Below are positions 29,092 to 36,947 of a DNA stretch of 64,000 bases, piece after piece; within the stretch, counting starts at the first letter, position 1, and the number at the start of each line of letters is the position of its first letter. The notes below the pieces were generated by a model. The model did not search any database and was not told the DNA's origin. It was given only the letters and a program-made list of their open reading frames with translations. This DNA comes from RPQJ01 sp963846885 (GTDB lineage Bacteria > Pseudomonadota > Gammaproteobacteria > Steroidobacterales > Steroidobacteraceae). The DNA lies in the NCBI GenBank assembly GCA_963846885.1, contig CAWJXS010000023.1, forward strand, positions 62,001 through 126,000. The letters run 5' to 3'. Position numbers and translations under genes: made by a program.

Positions 29092-30240
29092 ATGCGACTT
29101 GCCATCGGCCCGGCGACGCTGTTCGCCGTTTCCATGTCGTTGCTCACGGCCTGTGGCAACAGCGGGCGCGACGACGAGCGCAGCGCAGCCGCGGCAGCAA
29201 CGGCCGCCGCCAGCGAAGAGAAGGTGCTGCACGTCTACAACTGGGCCGATTACATCGGCGCGGACACGATCCGGGACTTCGAGGCCCGCACCGGGATCAA
29301 GGTCACCTACGACGTCTTCGATTCGGCCGAGGTGTTGACGACCAAGCTCCTGACGGGCGGGTCAGGGTATGACGTCGTGATGCCGAACGGGGCGAGCACA
29401 TACCGATTGGGGCAGTCCGGCATCCTCCGCAAGCTCGACCGCTCCAGGTTCAAGAACCTGGCGAACCTGGATCCGCGGATCATGGGGCTGGTCGCCGCCA
29501 ACGATCCCGGCAACGAGCTCGCAGTGCCGTATCTCTGGGGCACGACAGGCCTGGGTTACAACCCCGACCTCGTCGAGAAGGCGCTCGGCACCCGCACCAT
29601 CGACAGCCTCGCCGCCGTGTTCGATCCGGCGATCGCGTCGAAGCTCGCAGCCTGCGGCATCACGATGCTCGATTCACCCGCGGACATGTTCCAGGTCGCG
29701 TTTACCTACCTGGGACTCGACCCCAACAGCCAGCGGCCGGAAGACATCGCCGCCGCGGAGAAACTGCTGGCGCAGGCGCGGCCCCATGTCCGCTACTTCC
29801 ATTCATCGAAGTACGTCGGCGATCTGGCGAGCGGCGAAGTGTGCGTGTCGATCGGCTGGAGCGGCGCCGTGCAGCAGGCGCGGTCGCGTGGCGCAGAGGC
29901 CGAGACGCCGATCGAGGTCGTCTACGTGATCCCCAGGGAAGGCGCGACCGTCTGGTTCGACATGGTCGCCATCCCCATCGATGCGCCGCACCCGGAGAAC
30001 GCGCATGCGTTCCTCGATTACCTCATGGAGCCCGAGGTCATGGCCGCCATCACCAATGCCGTGGGCCAGGCGAATGGCAATGCTGCCTCGCTGCCGCACG
30101 TGGCGCAGGCGTTACGCGACGATCCGACGGTTTACCCGACAGACGAGGTTTTTGCGCGGCTCACGGTGGACAAGCCGTTCTCGCCCGAGATGCTGCGCAC
30201 GATGGGGCGCGCGTGGGCGCGGATACAGTCGGGTCAGTAG
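29092..30240 (+). CDS. PotF/PotD-like polyamine-binding lipoprotein (orphan SBP)
   Basis: Extracytoplasmic solute-binding protein of the spermidine/putrescine ABC family, 382 residues. The signal ends in a lipobox (MSLLTAC), so it is probably lipid-anchored. Family marks: KVLHVYNWADYIGADTIRDFEARTGIKVTYDVFDS, YDVVMPNG, AVPYLWGTTGLGYNPD, and PENAHAFLDYLMEPEVMA. GGGGGAAG lies just before the ATG. The ABC permease and ATPase genes normally beside it are absent; neighbours are rmuC (same strand, 109 bp upstream) and a convergent barrel-protein gene. Confidence 0.88.
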   Translation: MRLAIGPATLFAVSMSLLTACGNSGRDDERSAAAAATAAASEEKVLHVYNWADYIGADTIRDFEARTGIKVTYDVFDSAEVLTTKLLTGGSGYDVVMPNGASTYRLGQSGILRKLDRSRFKNLANLDPRIMGLVAANDPGNELAVPYLWGTTGLGYNPDLVEKALGTRTIDSLAAVFDPAIASKLAACGITMLDSPADMFQVAFTYLGLDPNSQRPEDIAAAEKLLAQARPHVRYFHSSKYVGDLASGEVCVSIGWSGAVQQARSRGAEAETPIEVVYVIPREGATVWFDMVAIPIDAPHPENAHAFLDYLMEPEVMAAITNAVGQANGNAASLPHVAQALRDDPTVYPTDEVFARLTVDKPFSPEMLRTMGRAWARIQSGQ

Positions 30241-30277
30241 CACCCGATAATCACGGAACGAGCGAGGGACGCAGGGG

Positions 30278-31045
30278 TTACCGGAACTTCCACGTCAGCC
30301 CGAGCACGGCGGAGTCGAAGCGTGCGAACGTGTACAGGTCGTCGTTGTCTGCACCGCCGTCGAGGATGCGATACCCGCCGGCGACCGTGATGTTCGGCGT
30401 GACATCGTAGCCAAGCTTCAACGCCACATCGATGGCGCGACCCTGTGGTGCGGCGAGTCCCTCGAAGTCGAGCAGGCCGTACCAGCCAGGCGCGAAGCGC
30501 CACTCGCCCTCGAGTGCCAGCAGGGGCACGACGCCAGTGTTTTTTCTGACCCGTGTCAGTGCGCCCTGCTGCAGACGGATCTCTGCGTCGCGGACGTTCA
30601 GCGTGCCGCCGCCGGACCACGTCCATCGCTCACGCTCGTAGAACACGTAGCGATAGCTCGCACGGTAGGAATCGAACCGGTACTTCACGTCGATCGGGCC
30701 GGGTGCGAACGTCGTGTTGCGGAACACGATGGGCTGCGACGTGGTGCCGGACTCGTCGATCCCGAGCGGTGCGATGAGGAATCGCAGCCGGTGCTTTTCG
30801 TTCAGCGGCCAGTCGAGGACCACGCGTCCGGCCGGATAGGGCCCATCGCCCGTCAGTTCGTCGATCTTGAAGCGGGTGTTCGGCGGTTCGTTCGATACCT
30901 GTGCGGTATTGCGCAACTGCCAGGCGGCACCCAGTTCGACCGTGAGCGCAGGGGAGGGCTCGGACGCCGACGCAGCCGCTGGCACCAGGGCCGCGAGCAC
31001 GGCGAGCCAGCGCAACGGAGAGGTGCGGAATATGGATCGCGTCAT
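30278..31045 (-). CDS. Outer-membrane beta-barrel protein of unknown function
   Basis: About 255 residues. Signal peptide (RWLAVLAALVPAAASA) followed by alternating amphipathic strands: LTVELGAAWQLRN, RVVLDWPLNEKHRLRFLIAPL, YRASYRYVFYERERWTWSGGGTLNVRDAEIRL, VALKLGYDVTPNITVAGGYRI. It ends AVLGLTWKFR, with Phe near the C-terminus as usual for barrels inserted by BAM. ATG 31045 was chosen because it starts the signal peptide; the open frame extends to 31120. No specific family recognised. Confidence 0.75.
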   Translation of the reverse strand: MTRSIFRTSPLRWLAVLAALVPAAASASEPSPALTVELGAAWQLRNTAQVSNEPPNTRFKIDELTGDGPYPAGRVVLDWPLNEKHRLRFLIAPLGIDESGTTSQPIVFRNTTFAPGPIDVKYRFDSYRASYRYVFYERERWTWSGGGTLNVRDAEIRLQQGALTRVRKNTGVVPLLALEGEWRFAPGWYGLLDFEGLAAPQGRAIDVALKLGYDVTPNITVAGGYRILDGGADNDDLYTFARFDSAVLGLTWKFR

Positions 31046-31254
31046 CTGCTTCTGGATTCCTTGAACGAACGACCTGCCGGTGCAGGAAACGTTACCGGCG
31101 TCAGCGAGGGAGCAATGCATCGCGCTTGCCCGGACTATGATACCGGAGGAGCAGTGGCCAGCATTCCCAGTCGGATCACTCGCTGCCCGATCAGGCCTTC
31201 TCTCCGTGTGCCCACGGACGTGTACTTTTTGCCCGGGGTGAGCAGGGGATCGTG

Positions 31255-31848
31255 ATGCAGGAAAATACGAATGCCGCGGAACTGGAATACGTGGGCTTCT
31301 GGCCGCGGGTCGGTGCGGCGATGATCGATACCGTGCTGCTGCTGGCCGTGAGCATGCCGTTGGTGACCTGGGTGTATGGCACTGCCTACTGGACGTCCGA
31401 CGAGCTCATCCAGGGGCCCGCCGACGTTCTGATCACCTGGGTGCTGCCTGCGATCGCGGTCATCCTGTTCTGGATCTATCGCCAGGCCACGCCAGGGAAG
31501 TTCGCGATCTCCGCACGGATCGTGGACGCCAGGACCGGTGAGAAGCCCAGCACCGGGCAGTTGCTCGGCAGGTACGCGGGCTACTACGTGGCCATGTTGC
31601 CGTTCATGCTTGGCATCCTCTGGGTCGCGTTCGATCCCCGCAAGCAGGGGTGGCACGACAAGCTGGCGGGGACGGTCGTGGTGCGGTCGCGCAAATCCCG
31701 GTGCCGTTCGACCGAGCTGGTCTGGCCGGAGCGATCCGCGGTAGTCGTCGGCATCCGCGACGTCTACGCGCGTCCAACCGGAGTCTTCATTAAGATGGTC
31801 CGAACAGGATTCCTGGGTCTTTGCCGGGCACCGGGGGGTGCGTGGTGA
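31255..31848 (+). CDS. RDD family membrane protein
   Basis: 197 residues. The RDD domain (YVGFWPRVGAAMIDTVLLLAVSMPL ... ATPGKFAISARIVDARTG ... RKQGWHDKLAGTVVV) has three or four TM segments. After about residue 145 there is a 50-residue tail (CRSTELVWPERSAVVVGIRD...) unlike RDD proteins, perhaps a real extension or read-through after sequence change. AGGGGA lies five bases before ATG 31255. The function of RDD proteins is mostly unknown. A DUF805 gene follows after 31 bp. Confidence 0.8.
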   Translation: MQENTNAAELEYVGFWPRVGAAMIDTVLLLAVSMPLVTWVYGTAYWTSDELIQGPADVLITWVLPAIAVILFWIYRQATPGKFAISARIVDARTGEKPSTGQLLGRYAGYYVAMLPFMLGILWVAFDPRKQGWHDKLAGTVVVRSRKSRCRSTELVWPERSAVVVGIRDVYARPTGVFIKMVRTGFLGLCRAPGGAW

Positions 31849-31879
31849 CGAGGGATCACAATAAGGGGAGTTGGTTACT

Positions 31880-32296
31880 ATGAAATGGTTCCTGGAAGCG
31901 CTGACGAAAAAATACGCAACCTTCGAAGGGCGGGCGCGACGCAGCGAGTACTGGTACTTCGTGCTCTTCTACGTCCTCGCGGCCATCGCACTTTCGATCG
32001 TCGACGTCGTTGTCGGCACGTACCACGAGGAAAGCGGATTTGGCTTGTTCAGCGGGCTGTTCATGCTTGCCACGATTGTGCCGAGTCTCGCCGTTACGGC
32101 GCGACGACTGCACGACACCGATCGCAGCGGTTGGTGGCAGCTCCTCTATCTCATCCCCTTGTTGGGCGCCGTCGTGATGGTGGTGTTCATGGTGCTGGAC
32201 AGCCAGCCAGGCGCGAACCGGTTCGGGCCTAATCCGAAGGGCGTGCTGGGTTCGGGTACTCCGAGTCCGACTGTGGGGCCGGGCCAGCAGCAGTAA
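31880..32296 (+). CDS. DUF805 domain membrane protein
   Basis: 138 residues. Opens MKWFLEALTKKYATFEGRARRSEYWYFVLF, the typical DUF805 start, with TM segments at about 22-44, 52-72 and 90-110, and the conserved TARRLHDTDRSGWWQL. The tail is Pro/Gly/Ser-rich. AAGGGGAG lies nine bases before ATG 31880. DUF805 proteins are inner-membrane proteins of unknown function. Probably co-transcribed with the RDD gene. Confidence 0.88.
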   Translation: MKWFLEALTKKYATFEGRARRSEYWYFVLFYVLAAIALSIVDVVVGTYHEESGFGLFSGLFMLATIVPSLAVTARRLHDTDRSGWWQLLYLIPLLGAVVMVVFMVLDSQPGANRFGPNPKGVLGSGTPSPTVGPGQQQ

Positions 32297-32314
32297 GCGC
32301 AAGGTTGCCGATAC

Positions 32315-32344
32315 CAAAGAAAAAGGCTCTCTTTCGAGAGCCTT
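32315..32344 (-). terminator. Intrinsic terminator of ssrA
   Basis: AAGGCTCTC (32323-32331) pairs with GAGAGCCTT (32336-32344). On the minus strand the loop is GAAA, a GNRA tetraloop, and the stem is followed by TTTTTCTTT. It starts 15 bases after the tmRNA CCA end. The plus-strand side lacks a T-run, so it serves ssrA rather than the DUF805 gene. Confidence 0.85.
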
Positions 32345-32358
32345 CTTCCCCAGGGGGA

Positions 32359-32713
32359 TGGTGGAGGCGGCGGGAATCGAACCCGCGTCCGCAAGCCCTA
32401 CATTCCAGGACCTACATGCTTAGCCGTCTTTTTGATTCTCGTCGTTCACTACCCAAGCGGCAGGGAAGATGACCGACCAGCTCAGGAACGTTTTAGCGAG
32501 CCAGCCCTCAGCACACTGGACACGCGAGCTTGTGAGCGCGTCCCCCGGGTCTGGATGCACAAGCACACGCCAGTCGGGGGTTAAGCGGGATTAAGCCGCT
32601 AGAGCGTAGTTGTCGTCGTTGGCAACTAATAGTTTGCAAGTAGTTTAACGAGGTATCTTGCACCTCGGCATGCACATGGAGTTTCGCGACCCACGTCGAA
32701 ACCGGTCGCCCCC
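32359..32713 (-). ncRNA. ssrA: tmRNA (ssrA)
   Basis: Transfer-messenger RNA of about 355 nt that rescues stalled ribosomes. The 5' end GGGGGCG pairs with CGCCTCC before the ACCA tail (encoded CCA), forming the tRNA-like acceptor stem; the T-arm GGGTTCGATTCCCGC is intact. The tag frame (32623-32591) reads ANDDNYALAA then TAA, preceded by a GTTGCC resume context. Start and end are set from acceptor-stem pairing. smpB, its protein partner, lies directly upstream on the same strand. Confidence 0.95.
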
Positions 32714-32861
32714 GTGAACAACACCAGTGTAGGGGTCCTGCAGCGGAATACAAGGGGAGGAAGGACAGGAAGGACAGGGGAAGGGGAGGAAGGACAAGAA
32801 GCTTTCTGGACCTTCCTGTCCTTCTTGACCTTCCTAACCTTCCTGTCCTTCCTGCCCCTTC
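32714..32861. repeat. Polypurine/polypyrimidine inverted element between smpB and ssrA
   Basis: From about 32753 to 32799 the plus strand is nearly all purine (units of GGAAGGACA). After AAGCTTTC it becomes nearly all pyrimidine (units of CTTCCTGTCCTT) up to the smpB stop. The arms are complementary and can form a long hairpin centred near the AAGCTT. The same word families fill the gaps at 49572-49846 and 52466-52633. No coding content. Confidence 0.75.
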
Positions 32862-33350
32862 CTACCGCCTGCGGAGCAGGCGCGACTTCTCCCGCTGCCA
32901 GTCGCGGTCTTTCTCGGTGTCGCGCTTGTCGTGGGCCTGCTTGCCCTTGGCCACGCCGATTTCGAGCTTGACCTTGCCGTGGCTCCAGTAGAGCTCGAGC
33001 GGCACGATGGTGTGGCCCTTGCGCTCGACCGCGCCGACCAGGCTGTCCAGTTCCCTGCGGTTCAGCAGCAGCTTGCGGGTACGCGTGGGGTCGGCGGTGA
33101 TGTGCGTCGACACCGTGCGCAGCGGCGTGATGTGCGCGCCGATCAGGAAGGCCTCGCCGTCCTTGACGATGACGTAACCTTCAGTGATCTGGGCCTTGCC
33201 TGCGCGCAGGCTCTTGACCTCCCAGCCCTGCAGCGCGAGGCCCGCCTCGAGCTTGTCCTCGATGAAATACTCGTACCGGGCGCGCTTGTTCTGCGCGATG
33301 GTCGGGTTTTCGTCGGGCTTGCGGGCTTTTTCCTTGCGCGGGGTGGTCAT
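32862..33350 (-). CDS. smpB: SsrA-binding protein SmpB
   Basis: 162-residue RNA-binding protein that delivers tmRNA to stalled ribosomes. Hallmarks: NKRARYEYFIEDKLEAGLALQGWEVKSLRAGKAQITEGYV, RTRKLLLNRREL, and a basic tail (KGKQAHDKRDTEKDRDWQREKSRLLRRR) that enters the mRNA channel in known structures. I use ATG 33350 (MTTPRKEK); ATG 33377 would add nine residues. It lies 148 bp upstream of ssrA on the same strand, so both partners may share transcription. Confidence 0.95.
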   Translation of the reverse strand: MTTPRKEKARKPDENPTIAQNKRARYEYFIEDKLEAGLALQGWEVKSLRAGKAQITEGYVIVKDGEAFLIGAHITPLRTVSTHITADPTRTRKLLLNRRELDSLVGAVERKGHTIVPLELYWSHGKVKLEIGVAKGKQAHDKRDTEKDRDWQREKSRLLRRR

Positions 33351-33424
33351 GGCGGCATCTGGGGACGGGTCGCGCATTCTATCCGGCCCGCTTACACTGC
33401 GCGCGCCCGCGACCCAAATCGATC

Positions 33425-33904
33425 ATGTCCATCCGCGAAATCAAGCGTACCGCGCTCGTCACCTTCTCGCCCGAACAGATGTTCGACCTCGTGGTCGACG
33501 TCGAGCGGTATCACGAGTTCCTGCCCTGGGTGGCCGGCGCCCAGGTCCACGAGAAGTCCGAACGCGACCTCCAGGCGAGTATCACGATGGAGCGGGCGGG
33601 CATCCGCCAGAGTTTCACCACGCGCAACGTGATGCAGCGCCCGGAATGGATGTCGCTGCAGCTCGTCGACGGCCCGTTCAAGCGCCTGGACGGGATGTGG
33701 ACCTTCACGCCGATCGGGGGCACGGCGGGCACGAAAATCGTGCTCGAGATGGCGTTCGAGTTCGCCAACCCGATCGCGTCGATGCTGTTCGGGCGCGCAT
33801 TCGAGCAAAGCGTCGGCGAATTGATCGACGCTTTCGTGGCGCGCGCGCGGTCGTCGTATGCCTCCGCGCCGCCGGAACCGGCGGCGGGCCCCAGCGGTGG
33901 GTGA
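33425..33904 (+). CDS. RatA/COQ10 family START-domain protein
   Basis: 159 residues of the polyketide-cyclase/START fold: SALVTFSPEQMFDLVVDVERYHEFLPWVAGA-type N-terminus, GPFKRLDGMWTFTP, and FELAMP-region FEFANPIASMLFGRAFEQSV. E. coli RatA was reported to block 70S assembly and the family is often labelled a toxin, but COQ10 homologues bind ubiquinone. Here it sits beside smpB and rnfH in a housekeeping cluster, which argues for a core role rather than a toxin-antitoxin pair. Divergent from smpB. Confidence 0.9.
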   Translation: MSIREIKRTALVTFSPEQMFDLVVDVERYHEFLPWVAGAQVHEKSERDLQASITMERAGIRQSFTTRNVMQRPEWMSLQLVDGPFKRLDGMWTFTPIGGTAGTKIVLEMAFEFANPIASMLFGRAFEQSVGELIDAFVARARSSYASAPPEPAAGPSGG

Positions 33905-34202
33905 GCGCGAGGAGAGCGTCGAAGTGGTCTACGCGCTGCCCGACCGGCAGCGATTGGTGACCGTGTTGATGCCGGCCGGGGGCCTCACCGCGCAGGCGGC
34001 GGTCGAGCAATCGGGCTTGCTGGATGAGTTTCCCGAACTGCGGGATCGACCGCTGGTGCTGGGCGTTTACGGCACGGTTTGCACGGGCGACCGCCCGTTA
34101 CGCGACAGCGATCGCGTCGAAATCTATCGGCCGTTGCGGGTCGACCCGCGCGCACAGCGCCGCGAGCGTGCTGCCGCCCGGAACAAAGGCCCGCGGCGCT
34201 AG
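33897..34202 (+). CDS. RnfH family protein (RatB)
   Basis: About 101 residues with a ubiquitin-like fold: VEVVYALPDRQRLVTVLMPAGGLTAQAAVEQSGLL ... LVLGVYGTVCTGDRPLRDSDRVEIYRPL. The basic C-terminus is RAAARNKGPRR. GTG at 33897 overlaps the ratA stop and gives the length closest to the family; ATG 33858 would add 13 Arg-rich residues. Its TAG stop overlaps the bamE stop in the palindrome CTAG. Confidence 0.88.
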   Translation: MGEREESVEVVYALPDRQRLVTVLMPAGGLTAQAAVEQSGLLDEFPELRDRPLVLGVYGTVCTGDRPLRDSDRVEIYRPLRVDPRAQRRERAAARNKGPRR

Positions 34203-34678
34203 TTGTTGTTGTTACCGCTGCCTGGACGCGGCGCGTCTGGCTGCGGCTGCGCGACCGAAGGCGGCGGGGGCGGGTCCCGCGCCTCGCGCTCGGCCTGTTC
34301 TTCGGCCAGCTTTTTCTTGGCTTTTTCCTGCTCGGGATCGATGCGCGGCGGCTCGGGCAGGTCGGGCTTTTCGATCCGGCTGACCTTGTCGCCCTCGAAA
34401 TGCACGATGAAATGGGCGCGGTCCATGCGGGTCTCGCGACCCCGCCGGAACGTATAGATGTAATCCCAGCGCTGCGGCGTGAACGAGTCGGACAGCATCG
34501 GCGTGCCCAGCAGGTAGCGGACCTGGCTGCGCGTCATCCCGATGGTCACCTGGTCGACGTCTTCCACCTTGAGCAGGTTGCCCTGCTGGATGTTCGGCCG
34601 GTAAACGCACCCGCCGGACCCGAGCAGGGCGCCGGCGAGCAGTAACGCGATGAGTGCGGCGCGGGGGGACGCGGTCAT
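34199..34678 (-). CDS. bamE: Outer-membrane assembly lipoprotein BamE
   Basis: 159-residue lipoprotein of the BAM complex that inserts outer-membrane beta barrels. Lipoprotein signal with GGC lipobox (LLLAGALLGSGGC), then the SmpA/OmlA domain: CVYRPNIQQGNLLKVEDVDQVTIGMTRSQVRYLLGTPM and WDYIYTFRRG. It has a longer tail than E. coli BamE: a charged coiled segment (DPEQEKAKKKLAEEQAEREARD), then Pro-rich and Asn-rich ends. Divergent from fur, a common arrangement, so the two share a 109-bp promoter region. Confidence 0.93.
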   Translation of the reverse strand: MTASPRAALIALLLAGALLGSGGCVYRPNIQQGNLLKVEDVDQVTIGMTRSQVRYLLGTPMLSDSFTPQRWDYIYTFRRGRETRMDRAHFIVHFEGDKVSRIEKPDLPEPPRIDPEQEKAKKKLAEEQAEREARDPPPPPSVAQPQPDAPRPGSGNNNN

Positions 34679-34787
34679 GTCAGGTGGCTTCTGGTGTCTG
34701 GAGTTGCCGGGCCGGGCCGGGGATAATGCGGCGCGATCATAACCCAACCGTGCTCTGGGGCGGCATCCCGCCCGCAAGGAACAATCC

Positions 34788-35222
34788 GTGGAACCTTCGC
34801 ATCTGCGCCGCGCCGGCCTCAAGATCACAGCGCCGCGGCTGAAGATCCTCGAAATCCTCGCCAGCGCATCCGTGCGCCACATGAGCGCGGAGGACGTCTA
34901 TCGCCGGCTGCTCGAGCTGAACGAAGACATCGGCCTCGCCACCGTCTACCGCGTGCTCACGCAATTCGAATCCGCGGGCCTGGTGACGCGGCATCACTTC
35001 GAGGGCGGCACCGCGGTGTTCGAGCTCAACGAGGGCACCCATCACGATCACATCGTGTGCGTAGACTGCGGCCACGTCGAAGAGTTCTCAGACGAGGACA
35101 TCGAGGAGCGGCAACGGGCCATCGCGAAGCGCCTGGGCTTCGAGATCACCGATCACTCGCTCACCCTGCACGGTCATTGCGTGCGCGAGGCTTGCCCGCG
35201 CCGGTCGCAGCGCGAGTCCTGA
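34788..35222 (+). CDS. fur: Ferric uptake regulator Fur
   Basis: 144-residue iron-responsive repressor. Winged-helix DNA-binding domain (LKITAPRLKILEILASASVRHMSAEDVYRRL ... GLATVYRVLTQFESAGLV) and metal-binding dimer domain with HHDHIVCVDCGHVEEF and a C-terminal Cys pair (HGHCVREAC). GTG start at 34788 with AAGGAA seven bases upstream. Its last 62 bp overlap the 3' end of recN on the other strand. Confidence 0.95.
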   Translation: MEPSHLRRAGLKITAPRLKILEILASASVRHMSAEDVYRRLLELNEDIGLATVYRVLTQFESAGLVTRHHFEGGTAVFELNEGTHHDHIVCVDCGHVEEFSDEDIEERQRAIAKRLGFEITDHSLTLHGHCVREACPRRSQRES

Positions 35223-36930
35223 CCGTCTTGCCAGCCTGGGTGCCGCTGCTGCCGGGCGCCTCGCGCGCGGCGGAAAGCAGCATCTCGCGCGCGTGTTCGC
35301 GCGTGCGTTCGGTGATGGTCGCACCGCCCAGCATCCGCGCGAGTTCTTCGACGCGCGCTGCTGCGTCGAGCGTTTCGATCTGCGTGCGGGTCCTGCCGCC
35401 GGTCGTCTGCTTCGCTACCCGCAACTGCTGAGCGGCCTGCGAAGCCACCTGCGGCAAGTGCGTCACGCACAGCACCTGGCCCTGCAGCGAAAGCGCGTGC
35501 AGTTGCCGGCCGACCATTTCGGCGACGGCACCGCCCACGCCCGCATCGACCTCGTCGAACACCAGGCACGGCAGGTGCGCCGCTGCGACCGCCGCGACCT
35601 GCAACGCGAGGCTGATGCGTGACAGTTCGCCACCCGACGCCACCTTGGTCAGCGGCCGCGGCGGCTGGCCCGGATTCGCGCTCACGAGGAATTCGATGTC
35701 GTCGTTGCCGTGCGCCGCGAAGACCGGCGGGTCTTGCGGCTCGACGCGTGTCTTGAACACGCCCCCCGGCATGCCTAACGACTGCATGAGCCCGGACACT
35801 TTCTCGTCGAGCACGGCAGCCGCCTTGCGTCTCGCGGCCGACAGAGTCTTCGCTGCATCGAGATAGCGCGCGCGCGCGGCGGCCAGTCGCTGCTGCAGTT
35901 CGGCTTCGCTCACGGCGCCCGCTTCGAGTTCGCCCAGTTCGGCCGCCAGCGTATCGCGCAGCTCCGGTAATTCGCGGGCGTCGATGCGGTGCTTGCGGGC
36001 GACGGACTCGAGCGCAGCGAGCCGCGCCTCCACCCATTCCTGCCGCGCGGGATCTGCCTCCAGCCCGTCCGCGTACCGGCGCAGGCTCGAGAGCGCTTCG
36101 CGCGCAGCGATCGTCGCCTCTTCGAGTTGCATGGCCGCGGGTTCGAGCGCGGCATCGAGCCCGACCAGCGTGCGCAACACGCCCTGGGATCGTGCCAGCG
36201 CCGTCGTCACGCCGCCGTCGTCGCCTGCCAGCAGCGCCTCCACTTGCGCGGTGCCTTCGGCCAGGCGGCCCAGGCCGGCGATGCGCTTGCGCTCTTCGGC
36301 CAGTGCCTCTGCTTCGGCCGGCTGCGGATCGAGCGCCTGCAGTTCGGTGACGAAGTGACGCAGCAGTTCGAGGCGCGATTCGCGATCGCGCGCGCGTTGC
36401 TCGAACGTGGCGCGCTGCTCATCCAGGGCCTGCCACGCGGCGTGTGCCTTGCGCACCGCGGCGCATTGCGCATCGAGCGGCCCGCTCGCATCGATGGTCT
36501 CGCGCTGGTAGCCGCGGCGCGCCAGCGACTGGAACTCGAGTTGGCCATGCACGTCGACCAGCAGTTCGCCAAGCGCGCGCAGCGATTGCACGGGAACCGC
36601 CTGGCCGTTGAGATAAGCGCGGCCGCGGCCGTCGGCGCCCACCACGCGCCGCAGCTGGCATTCGCCATCGTGCGCGATGGCCTGCTCGTCGAGCCAGGCG
36701 AGCGCGGCTGTGTTCGCCGCCAGGGTGAAAGTGGCGCTGACCTCGGCACGTTCCGCTCCGTGACGCACCGAGCCGCTGTCGGCCCGGCCGCCCACGGCGA
36801 GGAGCAGGGCGTCGACCAGGATGGATTTGCCGGCGCCCGTTTCACCCGTGAGCACGGTGAAGCCGCGGCCGAACTCGAGTTCGACGGCCTCCACGATGGC
36901 GAAGTCACGGATCTGCAGGTGCGTCAGCAT
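35161..36930 (-). CDS. recN: DNA repair protein RecN
   Basis: SMC-like ATPase of double-strand break repair, 589 residues. The N-terminal half has Walker A GETGAGKSI and the family opening MLTHLQIRDFAIVEAVELEFGRGFTVL. A central coiled coil spans about 160-370. The C-terminal half has VASGGELSRISLALQVA and CLVFDEVDAGVGGAVAEMVGRQL, then VTHLPQVASQAAQQLRV. After AREMLLSAARE the protein carries about 28 extra basic residues compared with the usual end, and these overlap fur antisense. The open frame extends beyond 36930, but MLTHLQ is the clear start. nadK is 17 bp upstream. Confidence 0.93.
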   Translation of the reverse strand: MLTHLQIRDFAIVEAVELEFGRGFTVLTGETGAGKSILVDALLLAVGGRADSGSVRHGAERAEVSATFTLAANTAALAWLDEQAIAHDGECQLRRVVGADGRGRAYLNGQAVPVQSLRALGELLVDVHGQLEFQSLARRGYQRETIDASGPLDAQCAAVRKAHAAWQALDEQRATFEQRARDRESRLELLRHFVTELQALDPQPAEAEALAEERKRIAGLGRLAEGTAQVEALLAGDDGGVTTALARSQGVLRTLVGLDAALEPAAMQLEEATIAAREALSSLRRYADGLEADPARQEWVEARLAALESVARKHRIDARELPELRDTLAAELGELEAGAVSEAELQQRLAAARARYLDAAKTLSAARRKAAAVLDEKVSGLMQSLGMPGGVFKTRVEPQDPPVFAAHGNDDIEFLVSANPGQPPRPLTKVASGGELSRISLALQVAAVAAAHLPCLVFDEVDAGVGGAVAEMVGRQLHALSLQGQVLCVTHLPQVASQAAQQLRVAKQTTGGRTRTQIETLDAAARVEELARMLGGATITERTREHAREMLLSAAREAPGSSGTQAGKTVRTRAATGAGKPRARNDRAG

Positions 36931-36947
36931 GCGCTGGACCGTCGCTT

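Noticed and set aside
32714..32971. Plus-strand small frame encoding FLSFLTFLTFLSFLPLP as a hydrophobic peptide gene
   Set aside because: It is simply the translation of the pyrimidine arm of the intergenic element and lacks a supporting ribosome site.
33425..34202. RatA/RnfH pair as a toxin-antitoxin module
   Set aside because: The pair is a conserved housekeeping neighbour of smpB and bamE, and RatA is a COQ10-like START protein; there is no sign of a mobile or addictive module.
34704..34727. TTGCCG and GATAAT in the bamE-fur gap as a fur promoter
   Set aside because: Spacing is only 12 bp, and no clear Fur box was found.
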